From a bacterium (lineage in GTDB: Bacteria > UBA8248): a stretch of 29,806 nucleotides of DNA. How positions within the stretch are numbered: the first letter of the stretch is position 1; the number at the start of each line of letters is the position of its first letter. The position numbers and the translations under genes were made by a program. The notes below the pieces were generated by a model. That model searched no databases. It saw nothing but the letters and a program-made list of their open reading frames with translations, and was not told the origin of the DNA. The stretch lies in NCBI GenBank assembly GCA_027622355.1, contig JAQBZT010000005.1, positions 1 through 29,806 on the forward strand, written 5' to 3'. Shown here piece after piece: positions 22,381-29,806 of the stretch.

Positions 22381-23061
22381 CTAAGGCAGCCGCGCCACGA
22401 CCCGCGCGGGCGCGCCTTCGATCTCATGAAGCTTCATGGGGAAGGCGAAAATCTCGAACTCCGTTTCATCGAACGCATCTAGATTCACCACGTGCTCGAT
22501 GAGCGGGATGCCCCGCCCAAGAACGGTCCGGTGTCCCGGGGAGTCCTCGTGCGTGGGAACCGTCTCGGGCCGCATGCCCGGATCGATGGGATGATCCATG
22601 CAGAGGGCCTTCATGCCCAAATCGCAAAGATAAGAACACGCCTCTTTGTCCAAAAACGGATTTTCCGCGAAATAGCGATCCGAAAAGAAGGCCTCCTTCG
22701 TCCAGCCGGACCAGGTGACCGCGATGGCACCGGCGATGCGGTCGGGCTTGAATCCCGGTGCACGTTCGATCATCTCTCTTGTGATGGGATTTCCCGGACG
22801 CACGGAATCGCGCAAGAGGATTTTCACCGCCCGCCCGCAAAAAGTTTCGAGGGGCATCTCGTCGATCGCGGCCCCCTCCGCGTAAAAATGCCGCGGGGCG
22901 TCAATGTGGGTTCCCTGGTGGATCGCCATGCGCACCGCGCTGTTCTGCCTTCCATGGGTATCGAGTTCGTGAAAGCGCCAGAATTCAACGGCCGGAAACG
23001 TAGGGACAAGCGCAAGATCGGGATGTCCCAGGGGAGCAGTGAGATCGATCCAGCGCGGCAT
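22381..23061 (-). CDS. Cyclase-family (kynurenine-formamidase-like) metal hydrolase
   Basis: 226 residues. The family hallmark HQGTHIDAPRHF (HxGTHxDxPxHF) supplies the metal ligands, with later DHPIDPGM and EDSPGHRTVLGRGIPLIEHVVNLD completing the pattern of the cyclase/KynB superfamily. Members hydrolyse formamides or cyclise polyketides and are common in catabolic operons; the substrate here is unknown. It is the last gene of a three-gene minus-strand operon with the alpha/beta hydrolase and creatininase-family genes, separated from the hydrolase by 22 bp. Confidence 0.85.
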   Translation of the reverse strand: MPRWIDLTAPLGHPDLALVPTFPAVEFWRFHELDTHGRQNSAVRMAIHQGTHIDAPRHFYAEGAAIDEMPLETFCGRAVKILLRDSVRPGNPITREMIERAPGFKPDRIAGAIAVTWSGWTKEAFFSDRYFAENPFLDKEACSYLCDLGMKALCMDHPIDPGMRPETVPTHEDSPGHRTVLGRGIPLIEHVVNLDAFDETEFEIFAFPMKLHEIEGAPARVVARLP

Positions 23062-23083
23062 GATACCTCCCGGGGACAGCGCG

Positions 23084-23938
23084 TCAATTTCTTAAAAACA
23101 GCCCGTGCTTCTGCAGGAAGAGGTTGAGCTGGGTCGCGACGCCCCCCGCCTGCTCGAAAGAAGGATTTCGCTTGGCGCCCTCGATGATCAGGGCCTCGCA
23201 GTCGGGGATGCGGGCGGCCAGGACCTGAGCGCTTTCGACACGCTCCTCGTCCTCGCTCCCCGCCAGGACGAGAACCGGACAACGGATTTCTCCAAGGCGC
23301 GGGGTCAGATCGGGTGCGTTCAGCAGCGCGCGGCACACGGCGGTGTAGCCCTCCGGCATATTCGCGAGAAAGTTCCTGTGGTGCTCGGCGCGCTCCTTCG
23401 GAGACATGCCGCGCGGGAGACCGCCCACGGCCTTGAGCGATTTGTACGCCTCGCCCATGTCTCCTATTTCGGCGTTTTGAATTCTCTTGGTGAACGTGCT
23501 CCGAAAAAAAGGTTTCGGCGGCCCTGCGTCCGCCGCCGTGAGAATGAGGCCCGACGGCAGTTCCGGGTTTTCGATAGCGAAAAGGATCGCGACTCTCGCG
23601 CCGAGGCCTTGCCCGATGAGGACCGGCCGGGCGAGGCCGAGGCGCTCTATGAGTTTTCTCAAATCTCCTGAAAGCATATCCAGTGTGTAGGGACCCTTGG
23701 GGCTGGCGGAGCGGCCCTGGCCCCTCGGTTCGAGGGCGATGATGCGTTGGCCGGAGGGCAGGAGCGGGATGAGACGGTGCCAGATCCAGACGGTGTCGCC
23801 CAGCCCCGGCAGGAGAACAAGGGGCGGGCCTTCGCCGCGGATGTCCTCGTAGCAGAGAATGACCGGGTCGTCCGTTCCCGGAGGCGAGAGCTTGATGTGG
23901 TGGGCGATTCGGGGCGACTCGCCGGCCAGGCGGACCAC
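23084..23938 (-). CDS. Alpha/beta hydrolase-fold protein lacking the catalytic serine
   Basis: 284 residues with a clear alpha/beta hydrolase fold: PPLVLLPGLGDTVWIWHRL, IIALEPRGQGRS and the acid-region strand CPVLVLAGSEDE. The nucleophile elbow, normally GxSxG, reads GQGLG at residues 109-113, so Ser is replaced by Gly111. The late histidine motif also reads GAKRNPSFEQ instead of GxGH. Loss of both residues suggests a non-enzymatic or changed activity, perhaps binding only. It lies between the creatininase and cyclase genes in a catabolic-looking operon. Confidence 0.8.
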   Translation of the reverse strand: MVRLAGESPRIAHHIKLSPPGTDDPVILCYEDIRGEGPPLVLLPGLGDTVWIWHRLIPLLPSGQRIIALEPRGQGRSASPKGPYTLDMLSGDLRKLIERLGLARPVLIGQGLGARVAILFAIENPELPSGLILTAADAGPPKPFFRSTFTKRIQNAEIGDMGEAYKSLKAVGGLPRGMSPKERAEHHRNFLANMPEGYTAVCRALLNAPDLTPRLGEIRCPVLVLAGSEDEERVESAQVLAARIPDCEALIIEGAKRNPSFEQAGGVATQLNLFLQKHGLFLRN

Positions 23939-23948
23939 GGGGTTCCTC

Positions 23949-24704
23949 CTACAGTGCGGCGAGCGCCTCGATGATCTCCCGGAGGCGGTCAGCGGAGGCT
24001 TCGAAATACTGTTTTCCTCTTTCCGGGTCCGCCACGGTCGCGTCGCCGCTCACGCCCTCGGGAGCGCGGTCACGGTTGTAGTCGGCCGGCCGGTAGAGCG
24101 GGCCGCGGTGGTGCATGTCCTGTACCATGAGCGGATGTTTGGGTTGCATCGGTTTTTTCACGGCGGCACCCATGTCCACCAAATCGGGCCGGAGGTGGAG
24201 CATCATCGCGGTCTCGAACTCTCCGGCATGGGCCATGCCGCCCACTTCGCTGGCGCGGATCTTCCCGGCGATCTCGCTTCCGAGATGAAAGTAGGTCACC
24301 ATCCAGAGCTCCGCGCCTGTTTCCTGGCGAAGGGGCAGGGTGGCTGCCTGGAGGGAGGGGCCGTTTCCGCCGTGGCCGTTCACGAGGAGGATCTTCTTGT
24401 AGCCGTGCGCGGCGACCGAGCGGACAAGGTCCTGAATCACGGCGATATAGGTTTCCAGGGAAAAAGACAGCGTTCCGGGATAGTCCATGTGATGGAGGGC
24501 GAGGCCCGCCCACATGGTGGGAGCGATGAGGACGTTCTCCAGCCCCTCGGCCGCTTTCCGGCAGACGGCGGTGACCAGGCAGGTGTCCACCACGACGGGG
24601 TTGTGGGGCCCGTGCTGCTCGATGGAGGCGAAGGGCATCACCACCGCCGCCCCCGCGGCGGCCATCTCCTTGTGGCGGGGCCAGCTGAGTTCTTCCCAGA
24701 GCAT
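23949..24704 (-). CDS. Creatininase-family amidohydrolase
   Basis: 251 residues. Metal-binding motifs are all visible: SIEQHGPHNPVVVD near residue 27, YPGTLSFS, VNGHGGNGPSLQ, and HAGEFETAM. The family includes creatininase, formamide hydrolases such as MftE and other amidohydrolases, so the exact substrate is not set. It is the first gene of the three-gene minus-strand operon, with 10 bp to the next gene. Together with a cyclase-family hydrolase it suggests breakdown of a small cyclic or amide compound. Confidence 0.87.
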   Translation of the reverse strand: MLWEELSWPRHKEMAAAGAAVVMPFASIEQHGPHNPVVVDTCLVTAVCRKAAEGLENVLIAPTMWAGLALHHMDYPGTLSFSLETYIAVIQDLVRSVAAHGYKKILLVNGHGGNGPSLQAATLPLRQETGAELWMVTYFHLGSEIAGKIRASEVGGMAHAGEFETAMMLHLRPDLVDMGAAVKKPMQPKHPLMVQDMHHRGPLYRPADYNRDRAPEGVSGDATVADPERGKQYFEASADRLREIIEALAAL

Positions 24705-24915
24705 GGCGAAATCCTATTGCCGGAAACGGGGACTTGATGAATGAGATATAAACCCAGCCTCGCAGGTTTTTCACTGCCGGGCAAGCCTGCGACGGGGGGT
24801 GTTTTCGGGCGAGGGGTAAAACCCCGGTTCTCCGGAAGCCCCTTGCCTCTACCCATACCTTCATGTTTTTATTGCGGCGCCGATGTTTTCGCGGCGAGAG
24901 GAAAAGGAGCACACT

Positions 24916-25446
24916 TTGGAACTGCACGCACGGAACGGGGTACGGCCTGATGACCACTGGATGGTGGAAGCCCTGCGGCTGGCCGAGCGGGCCTGGCAGG
25001 CGGGCGATGTGCCCGTGGGGGCGGTGCTGGTGCGCGATGGCGAGATCCTCGGGCGGGGCTTCAACCAGCGGGAGGCCTCCACCGATCCGACCGCCCACGC
25101 CGAGATCCTGGCGCTCCGCGAGGCGGCCGAGAAGGTAGACCTGTGGCGCCTCGATGGGACCACGATGTATGTCACCCTCGAACCCTGCCCGATGTGCGCG
25201 GGGGCGCTCGTGAACGCCCGCATCGGGCGGCTGGTCTACGGCGCGGCCGATCCCAAGGGGGGGGCCTGCGGCTCCCTTTTCGAAATCCACAACGACAGCC
25301 GACTGAATCACCGATTCCCCATCACGGGAGGGGTTCTCGCCGAGGAGTGCGCACAGCTTTTGCGCGGTTTTTTCGAGGAGCGAAGGCGAGAGGCGCGCGA
25401 GGCCAAGGTCCCCGGCCAGGTGAACGGCAGCGGCTTCCAGCCGTAA
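24916..25446 (+). CDS. tadA: tRNA-specific adenosine deaminase TadA
   Basis: 176 residues from TTG 24916, which has AAGGAG seven bases upstream; an in-frame ATG at 24883 gives eleven more residues. TadA makes inosine at position 34 of tRNA-Arg(ACG). The zinc and catalytic motifs are AHAEILAL (His and the proton-shuttle Glu) and PCPMCAGA (two Cys); GAVLVRDG and GACGSLFEIHND are also typical. The length is slightly over the usual 150-170, with an Arg/Glu-rich C-terminus. It is followed directly by tRNA-Ser. Confidence 0.92.
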   Translation: MELHARNGVRPDDHWMVEALRLAERAWQAGDVPVGAVLVRDGEILGRGFNQREASTDPTAHAEILALREAAEKVDLWRLDGTTMYVTLEPCPMCAGALVNARIGRLVYGAADPKGGACGSLFEIHNDSRLNHRFPITGGVLAEECAQLLRGFFEERRREAREAKVPGQVNGSGFQP

Positions 25447-25458
25447 TATCCTTTTCAC

Positions 25459-25550
25459 GGAGAGGTGGCCGAGTCCGGTTTAAGGCGGCAGACTCGAAAT
25501 CTGTTGTGCGGGCAACCGTACCGGGGGTTCGAATCCCTCCCTCTCCGCCA
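25459..25550 (+). tRNA. tRNA-Ser(CGA)
   Basis: A 92-base tRNA with encoded CCA. The acceptor GGAGAGG pairs with CCTCTCC, followed by G73 and CCA at 25548-25550. The anticodon loop CTCGAAA (25493-25499) gives anticodon CGA, decoding UCG. The long variable arm, typical of serine tRNA, and the T-arm GGGTTCGAATCCC are present. It marks the boundary between the compact chromosomal genes and the transposon-bearing stretch that follows. It is not the selenocysteine tRNA (anticodon is not UCA). Confidence 0.95.
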
Positions 25551-25774
25551 AGAATCATTTTTTGTTTTTGTCTCTTTAGCATCTCTACCTACCATCCCCG
25601 ATTCATCCCGCACACGCGCGGCTTATTGGCTGCAGGCGTAGGGTCAAATAATTCGAACCCTCTTTTTCCTAATGGATACGGCATAACCCCTCCTCGCTCT
25701 TCTGCCTGTATACTGCCCTCTATCCCAAATATTCATCGTCAAAACGAGTGGAAAAGAGTGCGCAGGAGAGGCGG
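25551..25774. other. Gap between tRNA-Ser and transposase
   Basis: About 220 bases of lower GC than the surroundings with no gene. A ten-base inverted match to the tRNA T-arm (ATTCGAACCC) occurs at 25651-25660 but is too short to call an attachment site. The left end of the insertion sequence must lie here; I cannot find its inverted repeat. Confidence 0.35.
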
Positions 25775-26842
25775 ATGAGTTGGATCAAGTTGCTTGCCTA
25801 CATCTCGGGGTCGGTCGATCAGGAACTGCTTCTGCGGAATGAATACCTGGTTGCCGAAAACCGCATCCTTCGGGGTCAGATCACGGGAAGGATTCAGTTG
25901 AATGATGGGGAGCGCAAAACGCTGGCTGAAATCGGAAGAAGACTTGGGAGGAAAACCTTAGAGGAAGTGGCCCATATCGTCAGGCCCGAGACCATTCTCG
26001 GCTGGAACAAAAGACTGATCGCCAAGAAGTTCGATGGTTCCCAGAAACGGCGCCATCCGGGAAGGCTACGGACCAAAGGGGAAGTCGAGCTCCTCATCCT
26101 CCAGTTTGCCAGAGAAAACCGGAGCTGGGGTTATGACCGGATTGTGGGTGCGCTTGAGAACCTGGGATACAAGGTGAGCGACCAAAGTGTGGGGAACATC
26201 CTTAGGCGCCACGGCATTCCTCCGGCCCCTGAGCGTAAAAAGACGACGACGTGGAACGAATTCATCCGCTCGCATATGGAAGTCCTCGCGGGCGCGGACT
26301 TTTTCACTGCGGAAGTGTGGACAAAGCGTGGGCTGGTCACCTACTACGTTCTCTTTATCATCCAAATGGCCAGCAGGAGAGTCCATGTAGCCGGGATCAC
26401 ACCCCATCCCGAAGAGAAGTGGATGACCCAAATCGCCCGGAATGTGACCATGGCGGATGTGGGATTCCTCCACCCGGGCCAGTACCTGCTCCACGATCGG
26501 GACGGGAAGTTCTGCCCAGCCTTCATCAGGATCGTAGATGCAGTAGGCGTGAAACCCCTCAAGCTGCCGCCGAGGAGCCCGAACCTGAATTCCTTTGCCG
26601 AGAGATGGATGCGATCGGTCAAGGATGAATGCCTCTCGAAGCTAATCCTGTTTGGTGAGGCGTCGCTCAGACGCTTCCTCGCTTCGTATCTCGATCATTA
26701 CCACGGGGAACGAAACCATCAGGGGAAGGGAAACGTCATTCTCTTTCCGCCTTTGGGAAAGAGCGGGACTTCCGAAGGGCCCATCCGGTGCCTGGAACGT
26801 CTGGGCGGGCTCCTCAGGTATTACCACCGGGAGGCGGCATGA
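25775..26842 (+). mobile_element. Integrase-core (rve, DDE) transposase of an insertion sequence
   Basis: 355 residues from ATG 25775 (GGAGAGG upstream). The N-terminus WIKLLAYISGSVDQELLLRN is followed by a helix-turn-helix region and an RNase-H-like integrase core. The catalytic triad is visible: Asp in GADFFTAEVWT, Asp in LHDRDGKF and Glu in FAERWMRSVKDECL, the last two 34 residues apart. The sequence belongs to a widespread single-ORF group related to IS3/IS481-type elements. The reading frame is complete, so it may still be active. Inverted repeats were not found by eye. Located 225 bp after a tRNA gene, a common insertion site. Confidence 0.85.
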
Positions 26843-27021
26843 AATCATTCGCCCCGGTGAATGAGAAGGAATTTGAAACTGCGGGATTGTTCCTTTTTGG
26901 CGGCCTCTCCCTGATCATGGCGATCTTGAAGCTGGTCAATTGGAATTCGCCTGTGCATGGCGAATTCCCAATCAGCCACCAAATTGCTGCCGAATTAGGA
27001 ATTCGCCATGCACAGCCATGA
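26839..27021 (+). CDS. Small membrane-like ORF coupled to the transposase, ending in a hairpin repeat
   Basis: 60 residues; ATG 26839 overlaps the transposase stop (ATGA). The first 37 residues (MKSFAPVNEKEFETAGLFLF and on to VNW) contain a hydrophobic helix and could be a real small protein. The last 20 or so residues are encoded by the 63-bp hairpin repeat at 26951-27015, so the original C-terminus has probably been replaced by insertion of that repeat. No family recognised. The stretch from 27022 to 27182 contains nothing I can identify. Confidence 0.3.
   Translation: MKSFAPVNEKEFETAGLFLFGGLSLIMAILKLVNWNSPVHGEFPISHQIAAELGIRHAQP
26951..27015. repeat. 63-bp palindromic hairpin repeat, copy 1
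   Basis: The ends TGTGCATGGCGAATTCC (26952-26968) and GGAATTCGCCATGCACA (26998-27014) are perfect inverted complements of 17 bases (18 including one flanking pair), enclosing a 29-base centre. A near-identical copy occurs at 28783-28845 in the same orientation. A further GGAATTCGCC just upstream (26942-26951) can pair with the left arm, giving an alternative hairpin. This looks like a miniature inverted-repeat element (MITE) or a REP-like unit; no transposase with matching ends is seen. Confidence 0.8.
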
Positions 27022-27182
27022 TGAAATGAGATAATGGAGGAATCGTTTAACAGTTCCGGAGCGCAATTTTCCTCTTACCAAAAACACGGCTGTCGCTTTT
27101 TTCGCGGTATTATTCCATTTGTTGCGATTAGCTTCCCAGCCCTCACCTTATTCGCTGTGGGGCCATCGCCATCCAACCTTCC

Positions 27183-28604
27183 TCACACCGGCGGCCTCCG
27201 GCTCCTCAGCTCGGGCGTGGCCTGCTCGAAGGCGTGGCCCGCCCGCAGCACCCGGGCCTCCTCCCAAGGGGGGCCGATGAACTGGATGGACATGGGGAGG
27301 CCCTCCTCCGAGAAGCCCATGGGAACGGCCAGGGCCGGGAACCCCGTCATGTTCTGATGGGTGAGGAAGGGCTGGGTGACACTGAGGGAGTAATCGATCT
27401 CCTTCCCGTTGACCTTGGTCTTCAGGGTGTCGTTCAAAGGGGCGATGCAGGGGAGCGTAGGCGTGAGGATGACGTCGGCCTTCTCGAAGAGCGCCTGCAC
27501 CTCCCGCCGCAGCAGCTCCCGCTGGCGCTGGGCCCGGATGTAGACGTCCGGGTCTTCCTTGCCGATGCGTGCCTCAATGCGCTTGCGGGTGAAGTCCCCG
27601 TAGCCGTCCGGGTCCTTCGTGTACATCGGGCGGTGGAACTCCAGGAACTCGTGGGCCAAGATCGCCTCGCCCACTTCGCGGATGCGCTTGGCGTCCGGGA
27701 AGGGCAGCGTCTCCACCTTCGCCCCGAGCGCCCGCAGCACCCCCACCGCTCGGTCGAAGGCGAGCTGGATCTCGGCGTCCACCTCGGCGTTCTCGCAGAG
27801 GTCCGGGCAGAGTCCGAGGTGCAGTCCCTTCACGCCCTTGCCGAGATTGGCGGAGAAGTCAGGCACGGGCACGTCCCGGCTGTAGGGGTCGCGGGGGTCA
27901 TAGCCCGCGATGGCCTGGAGCACCAGGGCCGCGTCCCGCACCGTGCGCACCATGGGCCCCACGTGGTCGTAGCTCAGGGTGTTGGGGCACACCCCGGAGA
28001 GGCTCACTCGCCCGTGGGTAGGCTTGAGCCCCACGATGCCGCAGTGGCAGGCCGGCCCCCGGATGGAGCTCCCGGTGTCCGTCCCCAGGGCGGCGGGCAC
28101 CATGCCCGCCGCGACCGAGGCGGCCGAGCCCGTGCTCGACCCGCCGGTGATGCGCGTCAGGTCCCAGGGGTTCCGAGCGGTGCCGAGGTGCGGGTTGTGG
28201 CTCAGGGGTCCGGAGGCGAACTCCTGGGTGTGGCACTTGCCGAGGAGGATGGCCCCCGCCTTCTTCAACCCGGCCACGGCGAAGGCGTCCGCCTCCGGCA
28301 CCCGGTCCTTGAAGAAGCTCGACCCGTAGGTGGTGCACACCCCCGCCGTGTCGATGATGTCCTTGAGACCGAAGGGGATGCCGTGCAGGGGACTCTTGGC
28401 GCCCCCCGCCGCGATCTCCTCGCCCGCCTTCCGGGCCTCGGCCCGCGCCTGGTCGGCGGTCACCATGATGAAGCCCAGGACCTTCTCGTTCGCCTCCCCG
28501 ATGCGCTCGAGGTTGGCCTCGACCACGTCGAGGGGGGTGATCTCTTTTCCCGCGATGCGCCGCGCGAGCTCGTGGACAGGGGCGTAGTGGAGTTCGTCTG
28601 GCAT
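27183..28604 (-). CDS. Amidase (amidase-signature family, GatA-like)
   Basis: 473 residues. The Ser-cisSer-Lys triad is present: Lys in PFGLKDIID, Ser in GGSSTGSAASVAAG and Ser in GTDTGSSIRGPA. The N-terminus (ELHYAPVHELARRIAGKEIT) and late KADVILTPTLPC and TGFPALAVPMGF are typical. Its sequence suits either a general amide hydrolase or a GatA homologue; absence of gatB or gatC nearby favours a catabolic amidase. Its coding strand is more GC-rich than the transposon and repeats beside it, and it lies between two direct copies of a 63-bp hairpin repeat, suggesting it was brought in with them. Confidence 0.92.
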   Translation of the reverse strand: MPDELHYAPVHELARRIAGKEITPLDVVEANLERIGEANEKVLGFIMVTADQARAEARKAGEEIAAGGAKSPLHGIPFGLKDIIDTAGVCTTYGSSFFKDRVPEADAFAVAGLKKAGAILLGKCHTQEFASGPLSHNPHLGTARNPWDLTRITGGSSTGSAASVAAGMVPAALGTDTGSSIRGPACHCGIVGLKPTHGRVSLSGVCPNTLSYDHVGPMVRTVRDAALVLQAIAGYDPRDPYSRDVPVPDFSANLGKGVKGLHLGLCPDLCENAEVDAEIQLAFDRAVGVLRALGAKVETLPFPDAKRIREVGEAILAHEFLEFHRPMYTKDPDGYGDFTRKRIEARIGKEDPDVYIRAQRQRELLRREVQALFEKADVILTPTLPCIAPLNDTLKTKVNGKEIDYSLSVTQPFLTHQNMTGFPALAVPMGFSEEGLPMSIQFIGPPWEEARVLRAGHAFEQATPELRSRRPPV

Positions 28605-28984
28605 TTCGGTTTCCTTTCAGGCCAAGAATTCACTTTCCGTCGAATAATCCAATCGAGACAGATTGAGATAGGGGCCGGCCAGAAATTCCGGCTGTCCCCC
28701 TGTAGATTCTTCCTTTCAGACTATTTCACCACGATCTTCCACGGGTGCAACTGCTCATCATGCCGTGGCGTGAACTCGACCCTGTGTATGGCGAATTCCC
28801 AATCAGCCACCAAATTGCTGCCGAATTAGGAATTCGCCATGCACACGACAAAATACTTGAATTTAAGCTAAGATTATTGGCTCACCATGGCCAGGCGATC
28901 AAGCAGCCTTCGGTGTGAGCCGCGCTGTTGGAGGAACGGCGTGGGTTCAGGTTGCATTCGTTGTCTAACAGGGAGGGAGATTCG
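28605..28984. other. Intergenic region before the TAXI receptor gene
   Basis: It contains the second 63-bp hairpin repeat (28783-28845). A spaced inverted repeat of GGCTCAC (28879-28885) and GTGAGCC (28915-28921) follows, which could be an operator or a leader hairpin. GGAGGGAG precedes the ATG at 28985. No gene is seen between 28605 and 28782. Confidence 0.4.
28783..28845. repeat. 63-bp palindromic hairpin repeat, copy 2
   Basis: Identical to the copy at 26952-27014 except for one base in the left arm (TGTGTAT instead of TGTGCAT), which leaves one G-T pair in the stem. Same orientation, about 1.8 kb apart, bracketing the amidase gene. The one difference shows the copies are not a cloning or assembly duplication of each other. 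Confidence 0.8.
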
Positions 28985-29806
28985 ATGGGGAAAATAGCGT
29001 TAGGGGCAGTCGCTGTTGCTGTTACCCTTATCTTTGGCGTTGCCGGATCGGAGGCCGCCAAAGAAAGAATTAATATCGCTTGAGGTGGCTCCAACCCCGG
29101 CGGGGTGATGTATTACATGGTGGGTGCGGCAGGCACCATCATTTCCGAAAAGCTGCCACAATATAACATCACACAAGTGACCACCGGCGGATCGACGGAG
29201 AACGCCAAGCGCATCATCAAGGGCGAGCTGGATATGGGAATCGTTTACGGCGCCCATGTTTTTATGTCGCAAAAGCCCGAAGGCCCGTTCAAGAACGGCG
29301 CGAAAGGCACCATGTTCCGGGGCGTCGCTAAGGCCTACAAGGGCCCGACTTATTTCGTCACCCTGCCCGGTTCGGGCATCAAAAAACTGTCCGACCTGAA
29401 GGGCAAACGGGTAGCGCTCGGCCCTCCGGGTTCGGGGACGGTCTTCAACTGCTCCAACATCGCCCGCGCGGTGGGCTTCCTGGGCGACGTCAAGCCGAGC
29501 ATGATGACGTTCGCCGATGCCGGACGGGCCTTGGCCAACGGTCAGATCGACGCCCTCTGTCAGTCCTCGGCCCCGGCCGCGGCGGTCAAGGAATTGGCGG
29601 AAACCAAGGGTGCGATCATTCTTCCGTATACAGCAGCGGAAATGAAAGCGGTGACCACCCAATACCCCTTCTACAGCAAGGGAACCATGCCTGCCACGAC
29701 TTATAAGGGCGTCCCGGCGACGGATCTGCCGTATCTGACCGTTTACTGGGTTGCGCACCAGCGGGTATCGGCCAAGGCGATCGAGGATATCCTCAGCCTG
29801 GTCTAC
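28985..29806 (+). CDS. TAXI-family TRAP transporter solute-binding protein, in-frame TGA (candidate Sec), partial
   Basis: The frame begins at ATG 28985 with a strong ribosome site and runs off the window. It has a signal peptide (MGKIALGAVAVAVTLIFGVA) and then TAXI-family motifs: GGSNPGGVMYYMVGAAG, TTGGSTENAKRIIKGELDMG, LKGKRVALGPPGSGT and TYKGVPATDLPY. TGA 29081-29083 lies at codon 33, in the first mature strand (RINIA-TGA-GGSNPGG), at a position where TAXI proteins usually have a small residue such as Ser or Thr. The 720 bases downstream are intact, so selenocysteine is more likely than decay, but no catalytic cysteine is expected here and a recent nonsense mutation cannot be excluded. Role: periplasmic capture of a dicarboxylate- or glutamate-like substrate for a TRAP transporter. 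Confidence 0.7.
29094..29106 (+). promoter_or_regulatory. Candidate SECIS hairpin in the TAXI receptor gene
   Basis: ACCCC and GGGGT form a five-base-pair stem around the loop GGC, beginning ten bases after the TGA. The loop contains the GG common in bacterial SECIS elements. Position and loop fit, but the stem is short in GC-rich DNA and could occur by chance. Confidence 0.4.

Noticed and set aside
25525..25660. An attachment site pair: tRNA T-arm core and its inverted ten-base match at 25651-25660
   Set aside because: The match is only ten bases, inverted rather than direct, and no integrase of the tyrosine type is present.
27234..28829. A long plus-strand open frame of about 530 codons opposite the amidase
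   Set aside because: The minus-strand amidase has the full Ser-cisSer-Lys signature; the opposite frame is a compositional artefact rich in His, Gly and Arg.
1..29806. A reassigned genetic code with UGA as Trp or Gly
   Set aside because: Many well-bounded genes here end in TGA (engB, the EndoIV-like gene, merE, trxB, the nicotinate PRTase-like and DHH genes), often with the next gene overlapping at that stop. The in-frame TGA codons sit mostly at Cys positions.
1..29806. CRISPR array, rRNA or selenocysteine tRNA (selC)
   Set aside because: No regularly spaced repeats, no rRNA sequence, and the only tRNA found is tRNA-Ser(CGA).

Overview
The window is about 29.8 kb of high-GC bacterial DNA (roughly 60-65% GC by eye) that is densely packed with short operons on both strands. 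It is probably chromosomal DNA of an uncultured proteobacterium-like lineage; a deltaproteobacterial or Tectomicrobia-type source is my guess from gene content (SUMF1-domain protein, creatininase and cyclase families, TAXI-TRAP receptor, DUF1015) and is not proven. The key observation is that the organism appears to decode UGA as selenocysteine (Sec). Six otherwise intact reading frames are crossed by in-frame TGA codons, seven in all. In five of the proteins the TGA falls at a cysteine position that defines the family, and in most a small hairpin follows at bacterial-SECIS distance. Many neighbouring genes stop at TGA in the normal way, so this is not a reassigned genetic code.

Layout. 1-2230: a truncated, motif-degenerate phosphoesterase-like lipoprotein (-), a sigma-54-like promoter and two small proteins with similar C-termini. 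2350-6184: DUF1015 protein, EngB GTPase, a small secreted Tyr/Arg-rich protein (-), an endonuclease IV-like TIM barrel and YnfA. 6268-10068: the centrepiece, a MerR-controlled mercury-resistance operon in which the glutaredoxin-like protein (UxxC), MerT (Cys-Sec) and MerP (two Sec) are selenoproteins. It also encodes a zinc-ribbon protein, a Cys-rich CopZ-like protein, MerR, a SHOCT membrane protein, MerE and a TVP38-family membrane protein. No merA is present in the window. 10095-13972: promoter, thioredoxin-reductase-like flavoprotein, NuoI-like ferredoxin, nicotinate phosphoribosyltransferase-like enzyme and a DHH phosphoesterase. 14015-16946: small membrane protein, hypothetical protein (-), membrane-anchored EEP-fold protein with an altered catalytic motif, and a SUMF1-domain protein. 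16953-20822 (-): small membrane protein, glutamate dehydrogenase, enoyl-CoA hydratase, lipoprotein, cupin and a Cys-rich protein. 21046-22374: two tandem selenocysteine peroxiredoxins, each with its own promoter and terminator. 22381-24704 (-): cyclase, alpha/beta hydrolase and creatininase-family operon. 24916-25550: tadA and tRNA-Ser(CGA). From 25551 to the end: an accessory stretch with a DDE transposase, an amidase lying between two nearly identical 63-bp hairpin repeats, and a TAXI-TRAP receptor with one in-frame TGA that runs off the window.

Working model (inference): Hg(II) or another soft metal binds MerR and opens the 19-bp-spaced promoter. MerP and MerT then carry the ion through selenolate/thiolate ligands, which bind mercury more tightly than thiols alone, with MerE as a second importer. 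The Sec-glutaredoxin and perhaps the nearby flavoprotein provide redox handling. The tandem Sec-peroxiredoxins show that selenium-based redox chemistry is used more widely in this genome.
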